This document shows positions 18,562 through 26,491 of a DNA stretch of 64,000 nt, piece by piece. The stretch lies in NCBI RefSeq assembly GCF_018063565.1, contig NZ_JAGPBB010000004.1:32613-96612 (forward strand). Direction: 5' to 3'. The translations under genes were made by a program, and so were the position numbers. The notes under the pieces were generated by a model. That model worked only from the letters and a program-made list of their open reading frames with translations. It ran no database searches and was not told the origin of the DNA. This DNA is from Rhodoferax sp. (lineage in GTDB: Bacteria > Pseudomonadota > Gammaproteobacteria > Burkholderiales > Burkholderiaceae_C). How positions within the stretch are numbered: the stretch's first letter is position 1; each line of letters starts with the position of its first letter.

Positions 18562-19128
18562 ATGCTGTATCAGATTTTTTCGTTGTTACTTGAAATTGTG
18601 GCTGGCTTGCTGGCAGGTGCCTGCCTGCTGCGCTTGTATATGCAGAGTCTGCGTATCCCCATGTCGGCACGTTCGGGCAACCCGCTGGGGCGTTTCGTAT
18701 TTGCGCTGACGGACTGGATCGTTGTACCGCTGCGACGGGTGTTGCCATCCATTGGCCCACTCGACACGGCCAGCTTGGTCGCTGCTTACCTGCTACAACT
18801 GACGGAGTTCGGTTTGTTGTGGTTGTTGGCGGGTGGCGCGGGAGGACTGTTTGCGGTGCCCATTCTGGCCGGCTTTGGTTTGCTGCGCATGGCCATTGCC
18901 GGCATGACCGGGGCGGTGATTGTGTACGCCGTGTTTTCCTGGGTGCCAACCCGTTCGGTCATCGCCGATGTGATGGAGCGGCTGGTCAGTCCGCTTCTGG
19001 CTCCGATTCGTCGCATCGTGCCGCTGGTCGGTGGCGTTGACCTGTCGTCACTGGTGCTGTTGATACTGCTGCAAATTGCCGCTATCGTCCTGGGTAACCT
19101 GCAGGCATCGGCATTGATGGCATTCTGA
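18562..19128 (+). CDS. YggT family integral membrane protein
   Basis: A 188-residue protein with two repeats of the YggT domain. Each repeat has a hydrophobic helix pair and a short conserved turn: NPLGRFVFALTDWIVVPLRRVLP in the first, ERLVSPLLAPIRRIVP in the second. YggT proteins are linked with osmotic or potassium stress and cell-envelope functions in various bacteria; the molecular role is not known. The ATG at 18562 gives the family start MLYQIFSLLLEI. A longer frame from 18433 has no family resemblance. Confidence 0.9.
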   Translation: MLYQIFSLLLEIVAGLLAGACLLRLYMQSLRIPMSARSGNPLGRFVFALTDWIVVPLRRVLPSIGPLDTASLVAAYLLQLTEFGLLWLLAGGAGGLFAVPILAGFGLLRMAIAGMTGAVIVYAVFSWVPTRSVIADVMERLVSPLLAPIRRIVPLVGGVDLSSLVLLILLQIAAIVLGNLQASALMAF

Positions 19129-19394
19129 AGCCTTGCGGGACAGATCATGCCTTATACGCCGTGCAGCTTGCTCTGTCCCCAACTGATCAATGGCTGTTGG
19201 CGGTCTGCCTTGCGGGACCGACCAAGCCTTATACGCCGTGAAACTTGGCCTATTATCAGCAACCGCTTCCAGGCTAGACCTCGCCTAAGGCAAGCCTAAG
19301 CCTCGCCTAAGTTTGACTGCTTACAGTTGCTATCAGTTGGTTGATTGCCAACCACCTCTTCGTCTCAAGAATGTCAACTCTGAAAGGAACTCTC
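19129..19394. repeat. intergenic region with 41-base direct repeats
   Basis: Two copies of a 41-base sequence, at 19130-19170 and 19207-19247, match at 36 of 41 positions and share GCCTTGCGGGAC and CCTTATACGCCGTG. Further on CCTCGCCTAAG occurs at 19279-19289 and 19301-19311, with a third CCTAAG between them. No gene is visible. The region precedes the Lys/Ala-rich exported protein and may hold its regulatory sites. Confidence 0.7.
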
Positions 19395-19622
19395 ATGAAA
19401 TCAGTCATTACCGCTTTGTGTGTCGCCGCTGGCCTGTTTGGTGCCAGCCTGTCTATCGCCGCTACTGGGGCTGCGTCCGCTCCTGCAGCGGCCAAATCGG
19501 CTTCGGCACCTGAAGCTGTCAGCAAGCCTGCCAAGAAGGAAGTCAAGAAGCACGCTGCAGAAAAGCCTGCCAAGAAGACCTCTGCAGACGCACCTGCCAA
19601 GAAAGCCTCGGCCGCGTCTTGA
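19395..19622 (+). CDS. small Ala/Lys-rich exported protein
   Basis: A 75-residue protein with a signal peptide (ITALCVAAGLFGASLSIAA) and a mature part made almost only of Ala, Lys, Pro and Ser, with repeated KPAKK and APAKKAS units. It resembles short low-complexity basic proteins annotated as histone-H1-like or acid-shock-like, but the signal peptide argues for the periplasm. GAAAGGA precedes the ATG. A strong terminator follows, so it is a monocistronic unit. Function unknown. Confidence 0.65.
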   Translation: MKSVITALCVAAGLFGASLSIAATGAASAPAAAKSASAPEAVSKPAKKEVKKHAAEKPAKKTSADAPAKKASAAS

Positions 19623-19655
19623 TCGCTGATGGCAGGCATTGAGCCTCTCCTTTAA

Positions 19656-19686
19656 AAGGCCGCGCTGATTGCGCGGCCTTTTTTTT
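19656..19686 (+). terminator. rho-independent terminator
   Basis: A perfect 10-bp stem (AAGGCCGCGC with GCGCGGCCTT, loop TGATT) runs into eight T. It closes the Lys/Ala-rich protein gene and separates it from the two-component system. Confidence 0.92.
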
Positions 19687-19775
19687 CGGGTGTACCCAGC
19701 ATGGGAGCACATGGCCGCTGCGATGACGATTGGGTTGGCGTATGCTTGATGTCCATTCACAGGTACTGATTCGAG

Positions 19776-20453
19776 ATGCGTGTACTTCTGGTTGAAGATG
19801 ACCCCCAGGTGGGCGAAGCAGTGCGCGTCGGGTTGATGCGGCTGGGATTCAAGATTGACTGGGTTCGCAACGGTGAGTTGGCCTTGCAATGTGCCAGAAC
19901 TGAGCCGTTTGATGCCATGTTGTTGGACCTGGGCTTGCCTCAGCGTGACGGAATGGACGTGCTGCGTGAACTGCGAACGGGCGGCAGCGCGCTGGCGATC
20001 CTGGTGGTCACAGCCCGTGATGCCTTGGCAGACCGGGTGGCTGGGCTGGATGCTGGTGCCGATGACTACATACTGAAACCCTTTGAAATGGACGAGTTGG
20101 CGGCCCGGCTGCGTTCGGCGATACGCAGTCGGACCGGTCGCGCCGATCCGGTGTTGCGCTGTGGCGGGATCGCGCTGCAGCCTGACGCCAAGGTGGTGAC
20201 CCGTGACGGTGTGATGGTCAATTTGTCAGCGCGAGAATTTGCGTTGCTGGAGTTGCTGATGCGCAGGCCCGGGGTGCCGGTGTCTCGCGCACAGCTGGAA
20301 GAGCGTTTGCTGGGCTGGGGTGAAGAGGTGCTCAGCAATGCGCTGGAGGTGAATGTTCACAACATTCGCCGCAAGCTGGGGTCAGACAGTATTCTGAATA
20401 TCCGCGGCGTCGGGTATTTTGTGCCACGGCACGATCAGCAATGGTCTCGTTAG
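19776..20453 (+). CDS. OmpR/PhoB-family response regulator
   Basis: Two-component transcription factor of 225 residues. The receiver domain has the acidic pair Asp8/Asp9, phospho-acceptor Asp51 (LLDLGLPQRDG) and Lys101 (DDYILKPFEMDEL). The winged-helix domain has NLSAREFALLELLM and the recognition region SNALEVNVHNIRRKLG. It is closest in style to QseB/PmrA/TctD regulators. The stop overlaps the start of the histidine kinase gene by 13 bases. The target genes cannot be read from the sequence. Confidence 0.94.
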   Translation: MRVLLVEDDPQVGEAVRVGLMRLGFKIDWVRNGELALQCARTEPFDAMLLDLGLPQRDGMDVLRELRTGGSALAILVVTARDALADRVAGLDAGADDYILKPFEMDELAARLRSAIRSRTGRADPVLRCGGIALQPDAKVVTRDGVMVNLSAREFALLELLMRRPGVPVSRAQLEERLLGWGEEVLSNALEVNVHNIRRKLGSDSILNIRGVGYFVPRHDQQWSR

Positions 20454-21751
20454 AAAGCCGCCTCAAGCGCCGTCTGCTGCTCGGCGTGCTGCTGGTCAGC
20501 GTCGTGCTGGGTGTCACCGTGCGCAATCAGGTTCACCAGCAGCAGACTGAGCTGCTGAACTATCAACTCGAACAGGTCGCGCGTGCGCTGATCCTCAGCG
20601 ACCTGCCGGGCACTGTGCAAACCTGGGACGACGACCCGGCGCTGCACCTGGATGTGCAGATATGGGATGCTGACGATCAGCTGTTGTACCGATCCAGCGA
20701 CAAAATCTCGGTCAAGCGGCAGACGCCACCGGGGCTGTCGTCGGTGCGCAGTGGTCCGCAGTTTGACGCGGTGCAGGTGAAGGTGTTCACGCTGAGCAAT
20801 CAGCAGCGGACGGTTCAGGTGATGCATGCGCAGGCGCTACGCGACGCGCTGCACCTGGACACGGAACTGGAGGTGCTGATACCTGCCTTGTTGGTTATGC
20901 TGGTCGGCGCAACCCTGGTTGGTATTACCATTCGCAAAGCTCTCAAGCCGATCCGGCAGCTTGATGAAGAACTGGGACGCCGCGATGCAAGCTCGCTGCA
21001 GGCGGTGGTCTTGCACGATGCGCCGAGCGAACTGTTGCGAGTGGTCAACACGCTCAACCGGTTGCTGGCGCAACTGGACGACAGCATGCAGGCGCACAAG
21101 CGCTTTATCTCCAATGCGGCGCACGAGTTGCGTACACCCATCACTGCCATCCGTCTGGACGTCGACAATTTGCTGCAAGGGCAGGACCCGGCCCAGGCCC
21201 AGGCGACCACCACCCGGCTCAAGACCAGCGTCGGGCGGGCGCAGCATCTGTTGTTGCAGATGCTGACGCTGGCACGGCTCGAAACCCACACCAGGGCCAG
21301 GCCGCTGGCACCGGTTGACCTGCAGCTGCTTGCGCAGGAGTCCATGATGGGGCTGTCGGCTCTGGCCAGCCATCGGGGCATCGAATTTGCGCTACAGGCA
21401 AGAGGTGATACCGTTGTGCGGGCTGATGCGGACGATATGCGGCTGCTGATGGACAACCTGCTGGGCAATTCCCTGAAATTTTCGCCCACCAACAGTGTGG
21501 TGGAGATGCAGTTGGCAGGGGATGATCAAACCGTCAGCTTGTTGTTGCGTGACCATGGCCCAGGCATTGCACCGGAATTGCGAAGTCGCGTCATGCTCCC
21601 GTTCGAGCGCGCCAACAAAACGGTGGATGGTGCCGGCCTCGGTCTGGCCATTGTTCAGGAGATCGTGTCGAACCAGGGGGCGACCCTGACACTTGAGGCC
21701 CCTGCGGAAGGAAACGGGCTGCTGGTGCGGGTGATTTTCCCAGTGAAGTAG
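20441..21751 (+). CDS. sensor histidine kinase (QseC/PmrB-like)
   Basis: Membrane kinase of 436 residues, partner of the preceding response regulator. Membrane segments lie at about 12-24 and 146-163 and enclose a periplasmic domain of about 120 residues. The H-box is FISNAAHELRTPIT with phospho-acceptor His228. The ATP-binding domain has the N-box LLGNSLKF, DHGPGIAP and GAGLGLAIVQEI. The stimulus is unknown. It converges on accD with a 28-base spacer. Confidence 0.94.
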   Translation: MVSLESRLKRRLLLGVLLVSVVLGVTVRNQVHQQQTELLNYQLEQVARALILSDLPGTVQTWDDDPALHLDVQIWDADDQLLYRSSDKISVKRQTPPGLSSVRSGPQFDAVQVKVFTLSNQQRTVQVMHAQALRDALHLDTELEVLIPALLVMLVGATLVGITIRKALKPIRQLDEELGRRDASSLQAVVLHDAPSELLRVVNTLNRLLAQLDDSMQAHKRFISNAAHELRTPITAIRLDVDNLLQGQDPAQAQATTTRLKTSVGRAQHLLLQMLTLARLETHTRARPLAPVDLQLLAQESMMGLSALASHRGIEFALQARGDTVVRADADDMRLLMDNLLGNSLKFSPTNSVVEMQLAGDDQTVSLLLRDHGPGIAPELRSRVMLPFERANKTVDGAGLGLAIVQEIVSNQGATLTLEAPAEGNGLLVRVIFPVK

Positions 21752-21779
21752 CCTCGTTCAGCTACGGCCCTGTGTCGAC

Positions 21780-22652
21780 TCAGCCGACTGCATCCGCGCT
21801 TTGGCGTGTCAGCATCGCCAGCGTATTGGCGATGGTCTGGCGCAGTTCACGGCGGTCGCAAATCAGGTCAACGGCACCTTTGGTCTGTAAAAACTCGGCG
21901 CGCTGAAAACCCTCTGGCAAGGTAACTCGCACGGTCGACTCGATCACCCGTGGTCCTGCAAAACCAATCAGTGCCTTGGGCTCGGCAATCACCACGTCAC
22001 CCAAAAAGGCAAAACCGGCACTCACCCCGCCCATGGTCGGGTCGGTCAGCACGCTGACAAAGGGCAGGCCTTTCTTGGCAAGCTGAGTGAGTGATGCATT
22101 GGTTTTAGCCATCTGCATCAGGCTAAGCAAACCTTCCTGCATACGCGCGCCGCCGGTGGCGGTGAAGCAGACGAAGGGTACTTTCTGCTCGATCGCGGTG
22201 TGCACGCCTCGCACAAAACGCTCACCTACCACCGAGCCCATGCTGCCGCCCATGAACTCAAACTCAAAACAAGCCGCCACCAGGCCAATGCCCATGACGC
22301 TGCCACCCATCACGACCAGGGCATCGGTCTCACCGGTGTTCTCCAGTGCTTCTTTCAGGCGTTCGGGGTATTTGCGGCTGTCCTTGAACTTAAGCGCATC
22401 CACCGGCAGCACTTCCTGGCCGATTTCGTAGCGTCCCTCGTTGTCCATGAACACATTGAGCCGAGCCCGCGCACCGATGCGGTGGTGGTGGCTACAGGTC
22501 GGGCAGACGTTCTGGTTGTGTTCCAGGTCGGTCTTGTACAGCACACTGTCGCAGGCCGGGCATTTGATCCACAGGCCTTCGGGCACGGCACGCCGGTCTT
22601 TGGGGTCGGTGTGCTGAATTTTGGGGGGAAGCAGTTTTTCGAGCCAACTCAT
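21780..22652 (-). CDS. accD: acetyl-CoA carboxylase carboxyltransferase subunit beta
   Basis: Pairs with AccA to make malonyl-CoA for fatty-acid synthesis. The N-terminal zinc ribbon has Cys31, Cys34, Cys50 and Cys53 ([10 protein letters not shown]...CPTC). The crotonase-like core has [31 protein letters not shown] and oxyanion-forming glycines in [17 protein letters not shown]. Length is 290 residues. It ends the truA-trpF-trpB-trpA-accD order typical of Burkholderiales, 48 bases after trpA. Confidence 0.97.
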   Translation of the reverse strand: MSWLEKLLPPKIQHTDPKDRRAVPEGLWIKCPACDSVLYKTDLEHNQNVCPTCSHHHRIGARARLNVFMDNEGRYEIGQEVLPVDALKFKDSRKYPERLKEALENTGETDALVVMGGSVMGIGLVAACFEFEFMGGSMGSVVGERFVRGVHTAIEQKVPFVCFTATGGARMQEGLLSLMQMAKTNASLTQLAKKGLPFVSVLTDPTMGGVSAGFAFLGDVVIAEPKALIGFAGPRVIESTVRVTLPEGFQRAEFLQTKGAVDLICDRRELRQTIANTLAMLTRQSADAVG

Positions 22653-22700
22653 CTAATTTTCTCCAGACTTGCGCTGTCACGTCGCGTTTTCAGTGGCGCA

Positions 22701-23552
22701 TTATGAATCCAGCGCGCTACGTATGTCGCGCAAAAAAGATTGAGCCGTGCTGGCGACCTGTGCGCGTGGCTGGGCATCGATCAACTGGATGATTTTGCTG
22801 CCAATCACCACCGCGTCAGCGGAGGCACCAATCGCGCGGGCGGTGGCGGCGTCGCGGATGCCGAAACCTACACCGACGGGCACGCTGACATGCGCTCTAA
22901 TACGCGGCAGCATGGCTTTGACGGCCTCGGTGTCGAGTGAGCCCGAGCCGGTTACGCCCTTGAGCGACACGTAATACACATAGCCGCTGGCTAATTGGCC
23001 CACTTGTGCCATGCGCTCGTCGGTAGAGGTGGGGGCCAGTAAAAAGATCAGGTCCATGCCGTAGCGTTTAAGCTCGGCGGCAAATTCCTGGCACTCTTCT
23101 GGGGGGTAATCGACGATCAGCACACCGTCCACCCCGGCTGCCGCAGAATCATGCACAAATGGGCTTGTAGCGCTGGTGGGTTGTGCGTAGCCAGCTATTG
23201 ATGCAGGAGCGCCATGCGTTTGGTTATAGCGCTCTATCGGGTTGGCGTAACCCATCAGCACCACCGGTGTGGTGCTATCTTGCTGGCGAAATTTCCGAAC
23301 CATGTCGAGTACCTGGGTCAGTCCAATGCCAAAAGCCAGTGCCTTGTCCCCGGCTTTTTGAATCACCGGGCCGTCGGCGCTGGGGTCGGAAAAGGGCACT
23401 CCCAACTCGATCACGTCAGCCCCTCCGGCGACAAAAGCGTGCATCAACTCAGGCGTGACATCGGCAAACGGGAATCCGGCGGTGACAAACGGAATCAGCG
23501 CCTTGCGGCCTTGCGCTTGTAACTGGGCAAAGGTGGCAACAATGCGGCTCAT
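22701..23552 (-). CDS. trpA: tryptophan synthase alpha subunit, with an inserted loop
   Basis: Cleaves indole-3-glycerol phosphate to indole for the beta subunit. Catalytic Glu49 ([11 protein letters not shown]) and Asp60 (SADGP) are present, and GVTGSG forms the phosphate loop. Length is 283 residues, longer than the usual 265-272. The excess lies between [11 protein letters not shown] and [15 protein letters not shown]. Residues 118-132 of this stretch are encoded exactly by copy C of the 46-nt element, read in frame. The rest of the enzyme looks intact, so it is probably functional. The start overlaps the trpB stop by 4 bases. Confidence 0.95.
   Translation of the reverse strand: MSRIVATFAQLQAQGRKALIPFVTAGFPFADVTPELMHAFVAGGADVIELGVPFSDPSADGPVIQKAGDKALAFGIGLTQVLDMVRKFRQQDSTTPVVLMGYANPIERYNQTHGAPASIAGYAQPTSATSPFVHDSAAAGVDGVLIVDYPPEECQEFAAELKRYGMDLIFLLAPTSTDERMAQVGQLASGYVYYVSLKGVTGSGSLDTEAVKAMLPRIRAHVSVPVGVGFGIRDAATARAIGASADAVVIGSKIIQLIDAQPRAQVASTAQSFLRDIRSALDS
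23156..23201 (-). repeat. 46-nt palindromic element, copy C, inside trpA
   Basis: On the minus strand the element begins TCAATAGCT and ends GCCCATTTG, aligning without gaps to copies D and H. It is read in the trpA frame as [15 protein letters not shown] and contains no stop. Confidence 0.75.
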
Positions 23553-24874
23553 TTGGAAACTCCTGAAGAAGTAGCTGGTTGCGCAATCTGCATATGGGCC
23601 GAAGGCCCAATGGATGGATTTCCTTTGACCGATTGGCCCTGGCAGCTCGGGCGGCAGAAGAAGTCTGCGCCTGACAAATCTGCCACCGTGCCAATGTCCT
23701 TGTCGCCGCGTCCTGACAGGTTGACCAGAATTGATTGGTCGGGGCGCATGGTTTTGGCCAGCTTCATGGCGTAGGCCAGCGCGTGGCTGGATTCCAGTGC
23801 GGGGATGATGCCCTCGGCGCGGCAGAGGTAGTGGAAGGCATCCAGCGCCTCCACGTCGGTGATGCCGACGTATTCGGCGCGGCCAATGTCGTTCAAAAAG
23901 GCGTGCTCGGGGCCGACACCGGGGTAATCCAGCCCGGCGCTGATGCTGTGCGTCTCGGTGACCTGGCCGTTGTCATCTTGCAGCACATAGGTTCGGTTGC
24001 CATGCAGCACGCCGGGGCTGCCGCGCTGGATGCTGGCGGAATGCTTGCCGCTATCCATGCCGGCACCAGCGGCTTCCACGCCAATCAAACGCGTGGCTTC
24101 ATGCTCAATATAGGGGTAAAAAATGCCCATGGCGTTGGAGCCACCGCCGACACACGCCACCACCGCATCGGGTTGGTCACCGGCGCACCCGGCAGCTTTG
24201 AGCATTTCGGGCATCTGCATTAGGCATTCCTTGCCGATGACGCTCTGAAAATCGCGCACCATCATCGGGTATGGGTGCGGTCCGGCCACGGTGCCGATGA
24301 TGTAGAAGGTGTTGTCCACATTGGCCACCCAGTCGCGCATGGCTTCATTCAATGCGTCTTTGAGCGTTTTGCTGCCCGATTCGACCGGCACCACGGTGGC
24401 CCCGAGCAGCTTCATGCGATAGACGTTGGGACTTTGGCGCTTGACATCTTCGCTGCCCATATAAACCACGCATTCCAGCCCATAGCGGGCGCAAATGGTG
24501 GCGGTGGCCACGCCGTGCTGGCCGGCACCCGTTTCGGCGATCACGCGCGGCTTGCCCATGCGCTTGGCCAGCATCGCCTGGCCAATCGTGTTGTTGATCT
24601 TGTGTGCACCAGTGTGGTTGAGGTCTTCGCGTTTGAGGAAGATTTGCGCGCCGCCCATCTCGCGGCTGATGCGCGCGGCGTGATAGACGGGTGACGGGCG
24701 ACCGACAAAATGTGCCAACTGGGACTCGAATTCTGCAATGAAGGCCGGGTCATATTGGTACTTGGCGTAAGCCGCCTTGAGCTCATTGACCGCGTGCGTC
24801 AGCGTCTCGGAGATAAAACTGCCGCCGTAAATGCCAAAGTGGCCACGTGCATCGGGTTGTTGGTAGTCAAGCAT
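23549..24874 (-). CDS. trpB: tryptophan synthase beta subunit
   Basis: PLP enzyme that joins indole and serine. The PLP lysine is Lys92 in [13 protein letters not shown]; the phosphate loop is [10 protein letters not shown]; the C-terminal NLSGRGDKD motif is present. Length is 441 residues because about 40 residues follow [10 protein letters not shown]. The last 20 or so (from [10 protein letters not shown] on) look non-conserved and include a hairpin (GGGCC/GGCCC near 23594-23608). The stop overlaps trpA by 4 bases. Confidence 0.96.
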   Translation of the reverse strand: MLDYQQPDARGHFGIYGGSFISETLTHAVNELKAAYAKYQYDPAFIAEFESQLAHFVGRPSPVYHAARISREMGGAQIFLKREDLNHTGAHKINNTIGQAMLAKRMGKPRVIAETGAGQHGVATATICARYGLECVVYMGSEDVKRQSPNVYRMKLLGATVVPVESGSKTLKDALNEAMRDWVANVDNTFYIIGTVAGPHPYPMMVRDFQSVIGKECLMQMPEMLKAAGCAGDQPDAVVACVGGGSNAMGIFYPYIEHEATRLIGVEAAGAGMDSGKHSASIQRGSPGVLHGNRTYVLQDDNGQVTETHSISAGLDYPGVGPEHAFLNDIGRAEYVGITDVEALDAFHYLCRAEGIIPALESSHALAYAMKLAKTMRPDQSILVNLSGRGDKDIGTVADLSGADFFCRPSCQGQSVKGNPSIGPSAHMQIAQPATSSGVSK

Positions 24875-24886
24875 GTTGGTATGAAG

Positions 24887-24932
24887 TTGATAGCTTAAAG
24901 CGCTTTTTTAATAAGGGCTGGAAGCCTATTTG
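24887..24932 (+). repeat. 46-nt palindromic element, copy D
   Basis: Reads TTGATAGCT at the left and AAGCCTATTTG at the right, among the best copies. It fills most of the trpF-trpB spacer. On the minus strand it contains the trpF stop codon (TAG at 24926-24928). Confidence 0.8.
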
Positions 24933-25663
24933 TTATATAGAAGTTGGTCTGCCTGGCGAACCGCCGCGACAAACTCACGCATGCGGCCAGCGTCCTTGAT
25001 GCCTTTTTGCCCCGGCACCTCAATGCCCGAGCTGACATCCACCGCCAGCGTTTTACAGCGCGGGCGCAGCTGCGCGATGCCATCGATCACGTTGGCAGCG
25101 TTGAGCCCACCACTCAAGACGAGGTGAGCGTTGACGTTTGGAGGCAGCAGTGACCAATGGAATGTGTGCCCGCCACCGCCGTACCCGTCAACCTGCGCGT
25201 CCAGCAAAATGGCCTGAGCCTGTGAAAAATCATGCGCAAATTTTAAGAGATCGAAGTCGCGCCCGGCCTCACCCAAGGGAATACGCGCAGCGCGCAAGTA
25301 GGGGCGTTGGTCGGGCGCACAGGCTTCATGGCATGCCTGTGGCGATTCATCACCATGAAATTGGACGATGGCCCCTGGCACCAGCGCGCACGAAGCGCGG
25401 ACCTGTGCCGTGGATGCGTTCACAAATAGCAGCACCGGGCTGACAAAAGGTGGCAGTCGACTGGCCAGTTCGGCGGCTCGCTCGGCCGATACATGGCGTG
25501 GGCTTTTGGCATACAAGACAAAGCCCAAGGCGTCAGCACCGGCCGCCACGGCGGCGTCGACGTCAGCCTCGCGGGTAAAGCCGCACATTTTGATGCGGGT
25601 GCGCAGCGGTGTGACAGTAACGACCAGCGGTGCAATTTCGCCGTGGTTGGGCATCTCGGTCAT
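24926..25663 (-). CDS. trpF: phosphoribosylanthranilate isomerase
   Basis: Third step of tryptophan synthesis, an Amadori rearrangement on a TIM barrel. The family N-terminus TRIKMCGFTREADV begins at about residue 22, with catalytic Cys in KMCGF; the general acid Asp lies in LLDAQVDGYGG and the phosphate loop in LSGGLNAANV. Length is 245 residues, so about 20 N-terminal residues precede the barrel. The start overlaps the truA stop by 4 bases. The last codon and stop lie in copy D of the 46-nt element. Confidence 0.95.
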   Translation of the reverse strand: MTEMPNHGEIAPLVVTVTPLRTRIKMCGFTREADVDAAVAAGADALGFVLYAKSPRHVSAERAAELASRLPPFVSPVLLFVNASTAQVRASCALVPGAIVQFHGDESPQACHEACAPDQRPYLRAARIPLGEAGRDFDLLKFAHDFSQAQAILLDAQVDGYGGGGHTFHWSLLPPNVNAHLVLSGGLNAANVIDGIAQLRPRCKTLAVDVSSGIEVPGQKGIKDAGRMREFVAAVRQADQLLYNK

Positions 25664-26484
25664 GCTCCGGGCAGGCCGTCCAGCAGACTCGGTCGCTCCG
25701 GGAGACCCCAGGCGGCGTCGTAGCGCGGACCAACAAAATACAGGCCGTTCGGTGAAAAGGTCGGTGCGGCGGCGTCACGGTCTCGCGCCGCCAACACCTC
25801 CAGCATCCATTCGGGTGGTTTGCGGCCATCACCGACCAGGATCAGGCAGCCCATGATGTTGCGGATCATGTGGTGCAAAAAAGCATTGGCTTCAAACTCA
25901 AAGCGCCAATAGGTCCCGCTGCGGCGGATGCCAATATGCCTGAGCGTCTTCACCGGTGACAAGGCTTGGCAGGCGCTGGCGCGAAACGAACTGAAGTCAT
26001 GTTCACCCAGTAAATGCTGCGCGGCCTGCTCCATGCGCGACTGATCAAGTGGTTTGAAGACCCAGCCGACGCGCCCCGTATCCAGGCTCGGGCGCACGGC
26101 GGCATCGAGCACAAGGTATACGTACCGACGCGTCAGCGCGCTGGCACGACAGTGGAACCCGGTTGGAACCACCTTGGCCCACTGTACCGCGATGTCGTGC
26201 GGCAACAAGGCATTGGGGCCCCGCACCCAGGCGAACTCGGGGCGATCCAGTGGTGTATCAAAGTGGACAACTTGCATCAGTGCATGCACACCAGCATCGG
26301 TGCGACCGGCGCATAGCGTGCTGACGGGTTGGGCACAAAACGCCCCGAGGGCTTTCTCCAGTTTGTCCTGAACGGTCAGGCCGCTGGACTGGCTTTGCCA
26401 ACCCTGGTAGGCCAAGCCGTTGTAACTGATGCCGAGTGCCAGCCTCACGTTGGGCGATTGCCGCGATCCGGCTGGGTGTTGCAC
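25660..26484 (-). CDS. truA: tRNA pseudouridine(38-40) synthase
   Basis: Makes pseudouridine in the tRNA anticodon arm. The catalytic Asp63 lies in CAGRTDAGVHA. Other family stretches are LGISYNGLAYQGWQSQ near the N-terminus and FLHHMIRNIMGCLILVG near the C-terminus. Length is 274 residues. It is 7 bases downstream of fimV and coupled to trpF by a 4-base overlap, the usual fimV-truA-trpF order in Burkholderiales. Confidence 0.96.
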   Translation of the reverse strand: MQHPAGSRQSPNVRLALGISYNGLAYQGWQSQSSGLTVQDKLEKALGAFCAQPVSTLCAGRTDAGVHALMQVVHFDTPLDRPEFAWVRGPNALLPHDIAVQWAKVVPTGFHCRASALTRRYVYLVLDAAVRPSLDTGRVGWVFKPLDQSRMEQAAQHLLGEHDFSSFRASACQALSPVKTLRHIGIRRSGTYWRFEFEANAFLHHMIRNIMGCLILVGDGRKPPEWMLEVLAARDRDAAAPTFSPNGLYFVGPRYDAAWGLPERPSLLDGLPGA

Positions 26485-26491
26485 CGACTGT

